A DNA stretch of 64,000 nt from JBAXQQ01 sp037131695 (GTDB lineage: Bacteria; Armatimonadota; Hebobacteria; CAIYQO01), in contig CAZWZF010000022.1 in the NCBI GenBank assembly GCA_964638715.1, positions 1-64,000 of the forward strand, in the 5' to 3' direction. Each line of letters starts with the position of its first letter. Position 1 is the first letter of the stretch. The notes beneath the pieces are model-generated. The model saw only the letters and a program-made list of their open reading frames with translations. It was not told the origin of the DNA and did no database searches. Position numbers and translations under genes: made by a program. Positions 44,700 to 53,551 of this stretch are shown here, one piece after another.

Positions 44700-45893
44700 A
44701 TGAAATTACGCATCGTAGGTTTATCATTCAGTTCAATATTTGCCATTGGTTTTGGTTTATTAGGTTTTTCGCTTACCACAGTATACATATCATTATCAAT
44801 GTGGAGAGATAAAACATTTTCTGGAACATGGGTAAATAAAAACTTCCAGTCATTCGAAATCTTCTCATATATCTTATTTACATCCTTGGGTGTTCTGTTA
44901 GGTTTCTTAATAGGATCAATTATTTATCGCAAGTTGCTTGATATCAGCAAAAACCTTAAATATATACCGATTGAAGACAAGATTGCAGTAAGTATTGGAA
45001 CTCTTTTATCGTTAATTCCAGTTGTGATTATCGGCTTTTTAATATCATCTTTTGGGACAGGCTTATCCTCTACCGTAAAGTTTGCATTTATACTCATTGA
45101 ATCTGCCGTTGTAATCTGGTTGTGCAATTTGCTGGCATTAAGTATGAAAGAAGAAGTGAAATTCTTAATACCTGGCAGTCCACACAAAGACGACGCACGA
45201 CCACAGTCATCAACAGCGATATCTGTTCCAACCGGTATGGTTGCAAAGATTCTTGATACCAATATAATAATAGATGGCAGAATATTGGAAGTTTGCAAAA
45301 GCGGATTTTTAGAAGGTCCGCTGTTAATTCCCGGTTTTGTTTTAGAAGAGTTGCAACACATCGCCGACAGTGCTGATGGTTTAAAACGTGCCCGCGGTCG
45401 TCGCGGTCTGGATATTCTGCATCAAATGCAAAAAGAGCTGGAAATCGAAATTAAGGTATTTGATAGATACAAAATCAATTTCGCCCCCAGCGATGCAGTT
45501 GATATTAAATTGGTAAAATTAGCCAAAGTTATGAATTGCCATGTAATGACAAATGATTTTAATCTTAATAAAGTAGCAAAAATACATAACGTTAAAATAT
45601 TAAATGTTAACGAACTCGCCAACGCTGTTAAACCTATTGTTTTACCTGGTGAAGAAATGCGGGTAACTCTGGTAAAAGAAGGCAACCAGCAGTCTCAGGC
45701 TGTGGCATATTTAGATGACGGCACTATGGTAGTTGTAGAGAACGGCAGGAAAATGCTGCAGGAAACTGTAACGGTAACTGTATCATCAGTATTGCAGACA
45801 GTAGCTGGAAAAATGATATTTGCAGAGTTGAAAAATGACACGAAACAAGACAACAGTAATAATACCGGCAGCGGGGTGCGGAAAAAGAATTAA
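44700..45893 (+). CDS. PIN/TRAM-domain membrane protein (YacL-like)
   Basis: About 397 residues. Four hydrophobic segments cover the N-terminal ~140 residues. A PIN domain follows (about 175-300) with acidic metal ligands in ILDTNIIIDGR, VLEELQ, DAVDIKLVKLA and VMTNDFNL. A TRAM domain ends the protein (GEEMRVTLVKEGNQQSQAVAYLDDG). PIN domains are RNases, and the TRAM domain binds RNA. The ATG at 44700, with AGG about 8 bases upstream, is favoured over an earlier TTG. The 3' end overlaps ispDF by 59 bases, the same pairing (YacL with ispD/ispF) as in many Firmicutes. Confidence 0.9.
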   Translation: MKLRIVGLSFSSIFAIGFGLLGFSLTTVYISLSMWRDKTFSGTWVNKNFQSFEIFSYILFTSLGVLLGFLIGSIIYRKLLDISKNLKYIPIEDKIAVSIGTLLSLIPVVIIGFLISSFGTGLSSTVKFAFILIESAVVIWLCNLLALSMKEEVKFLIPGSPHKDDARPQSSTAISVPTGMVAKILDTNIIIDGRILEVCKSGFLEGPLLIPGFVLEELQHIADSADGLKRARGRRGLDILHQMQKELEIEIKVFDRYKINFAPSDAVDIKLVKLAKVMNCHVMTNDFNLNKVAKIHNVKILNVNELANAVKPIVLPGEEMRVTLVKEGNQQSQAVAYLDDGTMVVVENGRKMLQETVTVTVSSVLQTVAGKMIFAELKNDTKQDNSNNTGSGVRKKN

Positions 45894-47004
45894 TGCCGGC
45901 GAAAATAAAGCATGGCTGAATCTTTGTGGAAAGCCCATGATATGGTATTCACTTCAGCAATTTCGCCAGCATCCTGATATTCGCGAGATAATTATTGTTG
46001 TTTCCCCACAAGACGTCGAAAAAGCAATCAAATTAATATCAGAACCGCACGAATTTATCACTGAAAAAGTTGTTTGTGGTGGCGAAGAAAGATATCACTC
46101 GGTATGGAATGGACTGCAAGCGGCTAATGCCGATACAGATATTGTACTGATACATGATGCCGCACGCCCGTTTATAAATCAAACAATAATTACCGAAGCA
46201 ATCAATACCGCAAGCAAGAAAGGCGCATTTGTAACCGCCATCCCGGTTGCCGACACCCTTAAAAGCGTGTCCGATGGACGAGTAATATCAACTGTCGACC
46301 GATCAGCCATGTGGGCTGCACAGACGCCCCAGGGTGGCAAATACGCGTTATTATATAAAGCGTATAACAATGCAATTGAAAAGAATCTGCAGCTAACCGA
46401 TGATGCCGGCATAATCGAAGCAAATGGACATACAGTCTATATATCCCCCGGCAGTCCGGAAAATTTCAAGATAACCTGGCCAAATGACTTTAAACTTGCA
46501 GAAAAGATGGTATGTGCAAATATGAAAACTGGATTTGGTTATGATGTGCATAGACTTGTAGAAGGCCGGGATTTAATTCTTGGCGGAGTAAAGATACCAT
46601 ACAAATCAGGATTGTTGGGACATTCCGACGCCGATGTTCTGGTTCATGCGATTATGGATGCTTTGCTGGGTGCTGCTGCTCTTGGTGATATTGGCAAACA
46701 TTTCCCCGACACAGATAAAACCTACAGCGGAGCTGACAGTATAGCTTTATTGAAGAAAGTTACTTCACTGCTGAAAGAACATGGCTTTTTTATCAGCAAT
46801 ATAGATACCACTCTGGTTGCGCAATCACCAAAAATTAGTCCATATATTGATGAAATGCGACAGAATATATCTGACGCAACCGGACTAAACATTCAGAATG
46901 TATCAGTAAAAGCTACAACAACTGAAGGTTTGGGATTCACCGGAACTGGCGAAGGTATGGCTGCTTATGCAAATATTCTACTTTTTTCAATTAATAGGTG
47001 TTAA
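45835..47004 (+). CDS. ispDF: Bifunctional MEP-pathway enzyme IspDF
   Basis: A 389-residue fusion. The N-terminal IspD part (residues ~5-220) has VIIPAAGCGKR, HDAARPF and the late P-x-N-F-K-I-T-x-P block; it makes CDP-methylerythritol. The C-terminal IspF part (about 230-389) has YDVHRL (metal D and H), LGHSDADVLVHA and TTTEGLGFTGTGEGMAA; it makes the cyclic diphosphate. Both active sites look intact. Fusion of the two enzymes, which are not consecutive steps, is a known arrangement. The start overlaps the PIN/TRAM gene by 59 bases, so translation is coupled. Confidence 0.96.
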   Translation: MTRNKTTVIIPAAGCGKRINAGENKAWLNLCGKPMIWYSLQQFRQHPDIREIIIVVSPQDVEKAIKLISEPHEFITEKVVCGGEERYHSVWNGLQAANADTDIVLIHDAARPFINQTIITEAINTASKKGAFVTAIPVADTLKSVSDGRVISTVDRSAMWAAQTPQGGKYALLYKAYNNAIEKNLQLTDDAGIIEANGHTVYISPGSPENFKITWPNDFKLAEKMVCANMKTGFGYDVHRLVEGRDLILGGVKIPYKSGLLGHSDADVLVHAIMDALLGAAALGDIGKHFPDTDKTYSGADSIALLKKVTSLLKEHGFFISNIDTTLVAQSPKISPYIDEMRQNISDATGLNIQNVSVKATTTEGLGFTGTGEGMAAYANILLFSINRC

Positions 47005-47136
47005 TTCACTCATGAATGGGTAGATATTCTATATCAAGATAGTGTATATCAATAAACATTCCAAAGCATTAAATAATGCAGAGGAAACGACAGGAACACG
47101 GACATCCAAAAAGAGCCGTGAGAAAGAGAGTGAACC

Positions 47137-47685
47137 ATGCAAAAAATCATTTTTTCTGGTAAACACATTGAAGTAACAGAGGCGTTAAGGGATTACGCAA
47201 GTACTAAACTGAACAAGCTGGAAAAATTCTTCGACCATGTCCAGGAAACCTACGTCACCGAAAGTATTGTACGCGGTCAGCATATTGTCGAGGTCACTAT
47301 GCGCGCAGACAGCAAAGTAATTCGTGCCGAAGAGAAATCCAGTGATATGTACCAGTCTATCGATTTAGTTGTCGATAAATTGGAAAGACAGTTGACGAAA
47401 TACAAAGACCGGTTTGTTTCTCGCAAACGCGAAGCATGCAACGGGCATAAACCTGTCGAAATGGGTGCACCTACTGAAGTAACAGAGGAAACTGAAGATG
47501 GGATGCCGGTTATCGTAAGATCGAAAAAATTCTCGATCAAACCTATGGACCCCGAGGAGGCAGCCATGGAAATGGAACTCATCGGTCATGATTTTTATGT
47601 CTTTCGCAATTCAGAATCAAGTGACGTGAACGTCATTTATAAACGGCAAGACGGAAACTACGGGTTAATTGAACCAATCGTTTAA
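47137..47685 (+). CDS. hpf: Ribosome hibernation promoting factor, long form
   Basis: A 182-residue protein. The N-terminal RaiA/HPF domain (residues 1-100) has FSGKHIEVTEALRDYASTKLNKLEKFF and the conserved E-V-T-M strand. A linker follows, then the C-terminal dimerisation domain (about 125-180: RSKKFSIKPMDPEEAAMEMELIGHDFYVFRN). The long form causes 100S ribosome dimers in stationary phase. The ATG follows an AGAGAG site. It has a strong terminator just after the stop, inside the convergent MFS gene. Confidence 0.95.
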   Translation: MQKIIFSGKHIEVTEALRDYASTKLNKLEKFFDHVQETYVTESIVRGQHIVEVTMRADSKVIRAEEKSSDMYQSIDLVVDKLERQLTKYKDRFVSRKREACNGHKPVEMGAPTEVTEETEDGMPVIVRSKKFSIKPMDPEEAAMEMELIGHDFYVFRNSESSDVNVIYKRQDGNYGLIEPIV

Positions 47686-47695
47686 GCAACAAACC

Positions 47696-49033
47696 TTAAC
47701 TGATATGATGAGACGGGTCGGCGTAAATAGCTTGCCCGTCTCTTCTTTTTACCCGTTCATGAATAAATAGCGCGAATATCGCCGCAACAACCGCAATGCT
47801 CATTGATAATAAAAAGGCTGGTTTATATCCATAATTATTTATCACCCATTGCATTATCATTGGCCCAGCGGCAGCAGCCGGAACAAGTGTAAAGTTCGCT
47901 AAGGCAACAGGGCTGCTTTTATCGCCATCTGGTGAAAACTCTAATACCGCAGGTGCCGTTACTGACCATGAAATACCCATCATGCCCAGCAAAGATACAG
48001 ATATTAAAAATGCCGGGGATATATTCAGCATTATGCCAGATATATTCACTGTCTTATTAGTTATTAATGGAACAAGTATAAGTACAACAGGAATGAATAG
48101 AATAAAGGTTAACCATGGTCGGCGCGGGCCGCGCTTATCTATGATAATGCCAATTATCATTGCACCAATACCGCCTATCAATGCCTGAATGAATGTCATC
48201 TGGCTGAATATCTCTTTTGGTAAACCGATACCGCTTTTTAGAGAATTAACAGCTACCGGGTCGGTGGCGAAATTTACCAGATATGGTACTATTCCGCATG
48301 CAACCGTAAACAGAAAACAACTGATGATATATAATCGAAAATTTTTACTGGCAAATGCAGTAAATCCTTTTTTAATATATTGAATTAAATTATCTATTTT
48401 AGGATGTTTAAATGCGTTTTCTGAAATTGGAACAGTTGAGAACACCATCATTGATAATATATAAAATATCGATGTTGTAAAAAAACAATATCTGAAAGCA
48501 GCATTTCCCTGTGTATTAACAAAATATATTTGAAAAGCACCACCCAGCACTCCGCCAATTGCAACAAAACCGGAAGAAAAACCGAAATATTGACCTCTTA
48601 AATGCGCCGGGATAATCTGAGCTATCATATCTACCCATACAGGAATGATAAATCCTATAGAGAATTGAGAGAAAGCAAGCATTACACATACAATTAATGC
48701 CTGCAAATGCGGATTAGTGTTAAAGTATAATGAATCTGTATAAGCGATAACTAAATAAGGAACTATTACAAAAAAATGCAGTAATATTAATCCTCTTTTT
48801 TTGTGTTTGAACTTTTCGATTAATGAGCGTCCAAAAAACTGCATTAATAATGGCAGTGCTGTTATTAAAAAGATAGTTACAGCCAACACTTTACTATAAC
48901 TTAATGTAGTAAAATATGTTGGCAGTGTTGTGGTAGATAGTGTGACAAATACTCCAATACCCCAGGTGAATTCAACCAGCAGCATTAACAGTACCGTTTT
49001 TAATATTTTCTTATCACTGAATATCGAAACCAT
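47696..49033 (-). CDS. MFS transporter
   Basis: A 445-residue membrane protein with about twelve hydrophobic segments. The first loop after helix two has LPLLMQFFGRSLIEKFKHKKRG, and the sixth-seventh loop is long and charged (ENAFKHPKIDNLIQYIKKG), as in MFS carriers. A later GIIIDKRGPRRPW is the second-half loop motif. The substrate is unknown; sugar- or drug-type carriers share this size. There is no clear ribosome site. The C-terminal ~10 codons overlap the terminator of hpf, with which it converges. Confidence 0.85.
   Translation of the reverse strand: MVSIFSDKKILKTVLLMLLVEFTWGIGVFVTLSTTTLPTYFTTLSYSKVLAVTIFLITALPLLMQFFGRSLIEKFKHKKRGLILLHFFVIVPYLVIAYTDSLYFNTNPHLQALIVCVMLAFSQFSIGFIIPVWVDMIAQIIPAHLRGQYFGFSSGFVAIGGVLGGAFQIYFVNTQGNAAFRYCFFTTSIFYILSMMVFSTVPISENAFKHPKIDNLIQYIKKGFTAFASKNFRLYIISCFLFTVACGIVPYLVNFATDPVAVNSLKSGIGLPKEIFSQMTFIQALIGGIGAMIIGIIIDKRGPRRPWLTFILFIPVVLILVPLITNKTVNISGIMLNISPAFLISVSLLGMMGISWSVTAPAVLEFSPDGDKSSPVALANFTLVPAAAAGPMIMQWVINNYGYKPAFLLSMSIAVVAAIFALFIHERVKRRDGQAIYADPSHHIS
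47710..47742 (+). terminator. Terminator of hpf, inside the MFS gene 3' end
   Basis: GAGACGGG and CCCGTCTC pair across a 17-base loop, followed by TTCTTTTT. It lies 25 bases after the hpf stop, within the last codons of the convergent MFS gene. Confidence 0.8.
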
Positions 49034-49089
49034 AACGACGGCAAGTGTAGCATATCCAGAGTAACTATTTCAATGAAAATTCAGCCTTA

Positions 49090-50787
49090 TTACTTTATCT
49101 GATAGATAAATATTGTGCGGCCTGCTCTTTGATATGGTTCTTGATGTAAAAATGATCGATAATCGCTGTTAGAATGGTTAAAATCAGGTCCGCCAGCTAA
49201 TTCAGTAGCAGAAACCGCAAAATACCCTTTGAATCCATCAGGAAGCTTCAGTGCATCATCCATAACACCAAATCCGCTAACATTTGTGCAAGCAATCCCG
49301 TATGCTTCCGGTGGTGTGGTGCCAAAGTAAGATAGTGCTAATGGATAAAGATTCTTTTCCTTTTGCACCTTCGCCAATTGCCCTAAATCCTGCCCCCAGT
49401 CATAATTGCTGTCAATTAAAATGCGGTAACCATTTTTACTGCCGCCGGAAATCATATTGAAATACGATATATAATCTGGAAAAGCCGGAACAAGTGCAAT
49501 TATTTGCAGTAAAAACAGAATAGGCAATATTATTTTTCTACGTGGATGCAAAGAGGCATATTTCACCATTCCCGCAGCAGCAATACACATGAATGGGAAA
49601 ATAGGCAATAAATGACGAATACCAAGATTTAGCGAAATCCCGAGTAAACCCAATGCAGCCATGGAATAAATTATGACTGGTACCAATATTACACTGCTGT
49701 CAAAAACAGAAGTTTCAATTTTTCGGCGCAAAGCTGGTACAGATATAAATACAATCATTATTGCAAATAATATTAATTCTGGGGCGGGAGTTTTTGTTAA
49801 TACAGCAATAGGGAAATAGTACCAGCATCCTTTTCCAGTGGTATCGGGTTGACCTAAAATATATGATAAATGCTCTTTAGCTTCTTTTTTAACAACCGCT
49901 ATTCCTCGAAAATATTGTTTTGCTGGTATTGGCAGCCTTTGTTTTAATGACGCTGTTGCTGGCAACCGTTCCCCTGGTTTTGCTCCCATTTGTTCAACTT
50001 TAAATCCATAAACTCCCCACAATGTAATTCCTGCAATCACTGCAAGAACCACCATATTTCCAAATATTGGCAGGAGTTTTTTCTTTTCAACTTTCTTTTG
50101 AATACAATCAATAATAAATAGTACCCCGATTATCGGAACGATAATAAGTGCAGAATATTTCGTTGCCAACGCCAAACCAGATACTATTCCGGCAATAATC
50201 AGCCATTTCTTATCCTGCATAACTAAATACTTGCGAGTAAAATATATAGCAGCTACAATCGCGCACGCCGCCGGCGCATCAGTAGTAGCAAGCCCGCTAT
50301 GTGCTATATTAGTCGGGTCTAATGCATATAATCCAGCGGCAACTACCCCACCCCATGCACCGAATAATTCACTTGCCCAAATATAGATAATTATCAACAA
50401 TATGATAGAAAATATTAATGTTCCAATCCTTGCTGAACTAATTATTTGTACGCCATTTCCTGAATTTACCCAAATGGTATCTCTGGATGCAGCCCAGATA
50501 TTCATGAATGATTTTCCATCAGGTCTCCACCATTCAGCATTGGTATCAAAGTTAACATCAGGAACCCGAAGAGCAAAGACTCCCTGTAATATATTAGCAA
50601 ATGGCGGATGATGAATAGATAATCTATAATCACCAGTCTTTAATATCGCAATTCCGCGGGTTACATGATTTTGTTCGTCGTAGGTTGGAGCCAGTTTTAA
50701 CTGCGCCATAGTAACAACCATGGAGAAAATAGCAATAATTATTAGAAGGAAAATAAAAGGAACTTTTTCTTTATATATATTTTTCAT
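49090..50787 (-). CDS. GT39/PMT-like membrane glycosyltransferase
   Basis: A 565-residue integral membrane protein with about ten to twelve segments. The first periplasmic loop has the acidic TYDEQNHVTRG, as the catalytic D-E in protein mannosyltransferase and ArnT-like enzymes (GT39/GT83 superfamily), and HHPPFANIL follows. A second loop has LDPTNIAHSGLATTDAP. The C-terminal part is periplasmic, with the DSNYDWGQDLGQL motif common in this group. Such enzymes transfer a sugar from a polyprenyl phosphate to protein or lipid. It could glycosylate the secreted proteins encoded nearby, but that is only a guess. Confidence 0.85.
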   Translation of the reverse strand: MKNIYKEKVPFIFLLIIIAIFSMVVTMAQLKLAPTYDEQNHVTRGIAILKTGDYRLSIHHPPFANILQGVFALRVPDVNFDTNAEWWRPDGKSFMNIWAASRDTIWVNSGNGVQIISSARIGTLIFSIILLIIIYIWASELFGAWGGVVAAGLYALDPTNIAHSGLATTDAPAACAIVAAIYFTRKYLVMQDKKWLIIAGIVSGLALATKYSALIIVPIIGVLFIIDCIQKKVEKKKLLPIFGNMVVLAVIAGITLWGVYGFKVEQMGAKPGERLPATASLKQRLPIPAKQYFRGIAVVKKEAKEHLSYILGQPDTTGKGCWYYFPIAVLTKTPAPELILFAIMIVFISVPALRRKIETSVFDSSVILVPVIIYSMAALGLLGISLNLGIRHLLPIFPFMCIAAAGMVKYASLHPRRKIILPILFLLQIIALVPAFPDYISYFNMISGGSKNGYRILIDSNYDWGQDLGQLAKVQKEKNLYPLALSYFGTTPPEAYGIACTNVSGFGVMDDALKLPDGFKGYFAVSATELAGGPDFNHSNSDYRSFLHQEPYQRAGRTIFIYQIK

Positions 50788-50806
50788 AATACACTCTTTA
50801 CATTTT

Positions 50807-50823
50807 CTTATTAGACTTGTCTA
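50807..50823. repeat. Short MITE-end-like palindrome
   Basis: CTTATTAGACTTGTC matches the right end of the MITE-like element at 42763-42934 in 14 of 15 positions, and TAGAC-TT-GTCTA is a short palindrome. It may be a solo end or excision footprint, or a coincidence. Confidence 0.3.
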
Positions 50824-50860
50824 TTAGACAAATATTCTGCTGATACGTTGTAAAGTAGAA

Positions 50861-53431
50861 TTATTCCCGCAAACCATCAAATTTTGCCAGCATTCGATAC
50901 ATTTGCATTCTCAATTTTGCCAAAGCCGGATGGCTTAATTCCGGATCATTCTTAATTAATGCGTGTGCTGTATTGCGAGCCAAATACAGTATTTCTCTAT
51001 CTCTGGCGATATTTGCAATGATATAGTCATTCACACCGCTTTGCCGTGTTCCTATATACTCGCCTGGTCCTCGAATATCCAGATCAGCATCAGCTATTAC
51101 AAAACCATCCTGACTTTCTTCCATAACTTTTAATCGACGCTGCGCTGCAACCATTTTCTCTTCTTCTGATTTCGGTCTGAACTTTTCACTTGTTACAAGA
51201 TAACACGTTGATTTATGAACTGAACGCCCCACTCTTCCCCGCAATTGGTGAAGTTGTGCCAGGCCAAATCTTTCAGCACCATGGATTACCATTATCGTGG
51301 CATTTGGCACATCAACACCGACTTCAATAACAGTAGTTGCAACAAGTATCTTAATCTCGCCATCACGGAATCCGCGCATGGCTTCTTCACGTTCATCAGG
51401 ACGCATCTTGCCATGTACCATACCCATTTTAATGCCAAAAAATACTCTTTTTTGCAGTTCAATCATTAAATCAACTGCTGAATCTGCCTGAAGCATTTCG
51501 GATGTTTCAATTAACGGACAAACAATGTATGCCTGATGACCAGCTTCTACTTCTTTAATAATATGTTGAAATATCTCACGTCTTTCTTGATAACTTTTAA
51601 TATATGTTTCTACCGGCTGTCTGCCAGGAGGCAACTCATCCAATAACGAGATATCCAGATCACCGAAAAGAGTTAATGATAATGAACGCGGAATAGGTGT
51701 CGCACTCATAACCATTGTATTAGGAGATATTCCTTTTGCGCGTAATGCCGCGCGTTGTACCACGCCAAATTTATGCTGTTCATCAACAATCACAAGGCCA
51801 AGGTAATCAAATTCTACACCTTCGCTGAATAACGCATGAGTACCTATTGCTACCTGGGCAAAACCACTACTCAATTTATCTAAAGCATCGCGACGTGCTG
51901 CTCCTGTTACACCACCTGTAATATATACCGGGATGATATTTAATGGTTCAAGTAATTTACTCAATACTGTAAATAATTGTTCAGCTAATAACTCCGTTGG
52001 CGCCATCACTGCCGATTGTACTCCGCTGCAAGCCGCAAATACTACTGAAGCAGCAGCAACCAGAGTTTTCCCGCTGCCAACATCTCCCTGCAGCAATCTG
52101 TTCATTGGACGCGGACTGCGCAAATCATGTTCAATCTCATTCATTACTTTTTTTTGTGCATTTGTTAAAGGGAAATTAACTATTTTCTCTGCTATATCAC
52201 AAATAATTTTGTCGCAGCTTAATATAGGAGCATCTTCTCGTGAATGGTGGTTAAACTTTCGACGTTCCAACGCCAATTGAGGTATTAACAACTCTTCAAA
52301 TATCATGCGTTTTTTAGCGTTTTCATAAACGTCCTCATCCTGTGAGTTATGAATATCCCGCCAGCTTTGTACTATTGAAGGCAAATTAAATCTTTCACGC
52401 ATACTATGGGGCAGCGGATCAATCTTTTCAAATTCATTTTCATCTGTACCTAATGCGTCAAGTGCTTTCACCACTGCTTTACGAACTTGATTTTGATACA
52501 CACCATTTGTCAAAGGGTAGATAGGCAATGATACGCCGGATTTATAATATTCAATTTCCATTTTATTTAATCCGGCAATATCTTCCATGTTCAATATTAT
52601 CATCTTACCGGTTCGGTCAATATTACCGGTTGCTAATACCCAACTGCCTTCTTTAAAATTAAGTTTGTTTGGACTCCATCGAGGGGCATTTCCTCTCTCA
52701 GATTCAACAGTAATCGAGGTTACCCATACTTCAATATCCGATATTTCGTCCGTTATAGTAAGTGTATATTTATATAATTTCTGCTGAATTTTCTTTGAAT
52801 GGAGTGTATCATATTCGCGTCGTACAACTTTGCCGACTACTGCTGCTTTTTCGCCATCCTTCAATTCATTAAATGGTTTAACAGCGACTTTGCCTCTGGG
52901 AATATGGTTGAGTAAATCACGTACAGTGATAATTCCGAGTTTTTGTGCTATTCGAGGCCAACCAGCACGAGGAGCAAGCATGGGCAGCGGCGAGTTTAAC
53001 AACTCTTCTCCTGTCGGCAAATCTCCGCATATTTCAAACTCTTCATTACACTCGCTTGAATTACTTATCTTGCGAACCGAATGACGTGGTGCTGCTTTCT
53101 TCCGAGGAATATGTGCGATGACAGAAACTTGATGTTCCAATGGTACAGATTCGCGATGTCTTAATAAATCTATTGCTGCTGTTACTTTTCTTTTACGATC
53201 AAAAACCTGAATATTTTTGTAATTTCCAAACGATTTTGATATTTTTTCTGCAAATACCCGGTCTTCATCGCTGCCTCCAGGAAACCGTTGAAGCCACAAT
53301 GCAGCATAAGCACCGATGTCAGAACCTGTTATTACAGAATCCAAACAGCCGTGCGCAGCTTCTAATTCTAAAGGACGGCGCAACTGTTGCCAGTAAGCCG
53401 CTAATTTATCTTTCTCTTCCTGCATCGTCAT
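50861..53431 (-). CDS. recG: ATP-dependent DNA helicase RecG
   Basis: An 856-residue protein. The wedge/OB domain (about residues 165-300) is followed by the motor: QGDVGSGKTLVA (Walker A), DEQHKFG (II), SATPIPRSL (III), V-G-V-D-V-P-N (V) and QLRGRVGR (VI), ending with the TRG-like DLDIRGPGEYIGTRQSG block. RecG reverses stalled replication forks and migrates branched DNA. An N-terminal extension of about 150 helical, charged residues makes it longer than typical RecG (about 690). Long RecG forms exist in other lineages. No clear ribosome site is visible; a second ATG lies 6 bases inside. Confidence 0.95.
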   Translation of the reverse strand: MTMQEEKDKLAAYWQQLRRPLELEAAHGCLDSVITGSDIGAYAALWLQRFPGGSDEDRVFAEKISKSFGNYKNIQVFDRKRKVTAAIDLLRHRESVPLEHQVSVIAHIPRKKAAPRHSVRKISNSSECNEEFEICGDLPTGEELLNSPLPMLAPRAGWPRIAQKLGIITVRDLLNHIPRGKVAVKPFNELKDGEKAAVVGKVVRREYDTLHSKKIQQKLYKYTLTITDEISDIEVWVTSITVESERGNAPRWSPNKLNFKEGSWVLATGNIDRTGKMIILNMEDIAGLNKMEIEYYKSGVSLPIYPLTNGVYQNQVRKAVVKALDALGTDENEFEKIDPLPHSMRERFNLPSIVQSWRDIHNSQDEDVYENAKKRMIFEELLIPQLALERRKFNHHSREDAPILSCDKIICDIAEKIVNFPLTNAQKKVMNEIEHDLRSPRPMNRLLQGDVGSGKTLVAAASVVFAACSGVQSAVMAPTELLAEQLFTVLSKLLEPLNIIPVYITGGVTGAARRDALDKLSSGFAQVAIGTHALFSEGVEFDYLGLVIVDEQHKFGVVQRAALRAKGISPNTMVMSATPIPRSLSLTLFGDLDISLLDELPPGRQPVETYIKSYQERREIFQHIIKEVEAGHQAYIVCPLIETSEMLQADSAVDLMIELQKRVFFGIKMGMVHGKMRPDEREEAMRGFRDGEIKILVATTVIEVGVDVPNATIMVIHGAERFGLAQLHQLRGRVGRSVHKSTCYLVTSEKFRPKSEEEKMVAAQRRLKVMEESQDGFVIADADLDIRGPGEYIGTRQSGVNDYIIANIARDREILYLARNTAHALIKNDPELSHPALAKLRMQMYRMLAKFDGLRE

Positions 53432-53491
53432 TAATAAAATAGCGGATTAAGGCAAACTATGCAATAGATATAGAATAACATATATCAAAAA

Positions 53492-53519
53492 CCTTCCCGT
53501 CATATAAATGAGGGGAAGG
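53492..53519 (-). terminator. Terminator of the QYGNQ-repeat gene
   Basis: CCTTCCC and GGGAAGG, with a further inner TCAT/ATGA pair, form a stem with an ATAA loop and one internal mismatch. On the minus strand it is followed by TTTTTG. It separates the repeat gene from recG. Confidence 0.8.
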
Positions 53520-53551
53520 AATATTTAAACGTTCAGTTCATAAATTAGTTA

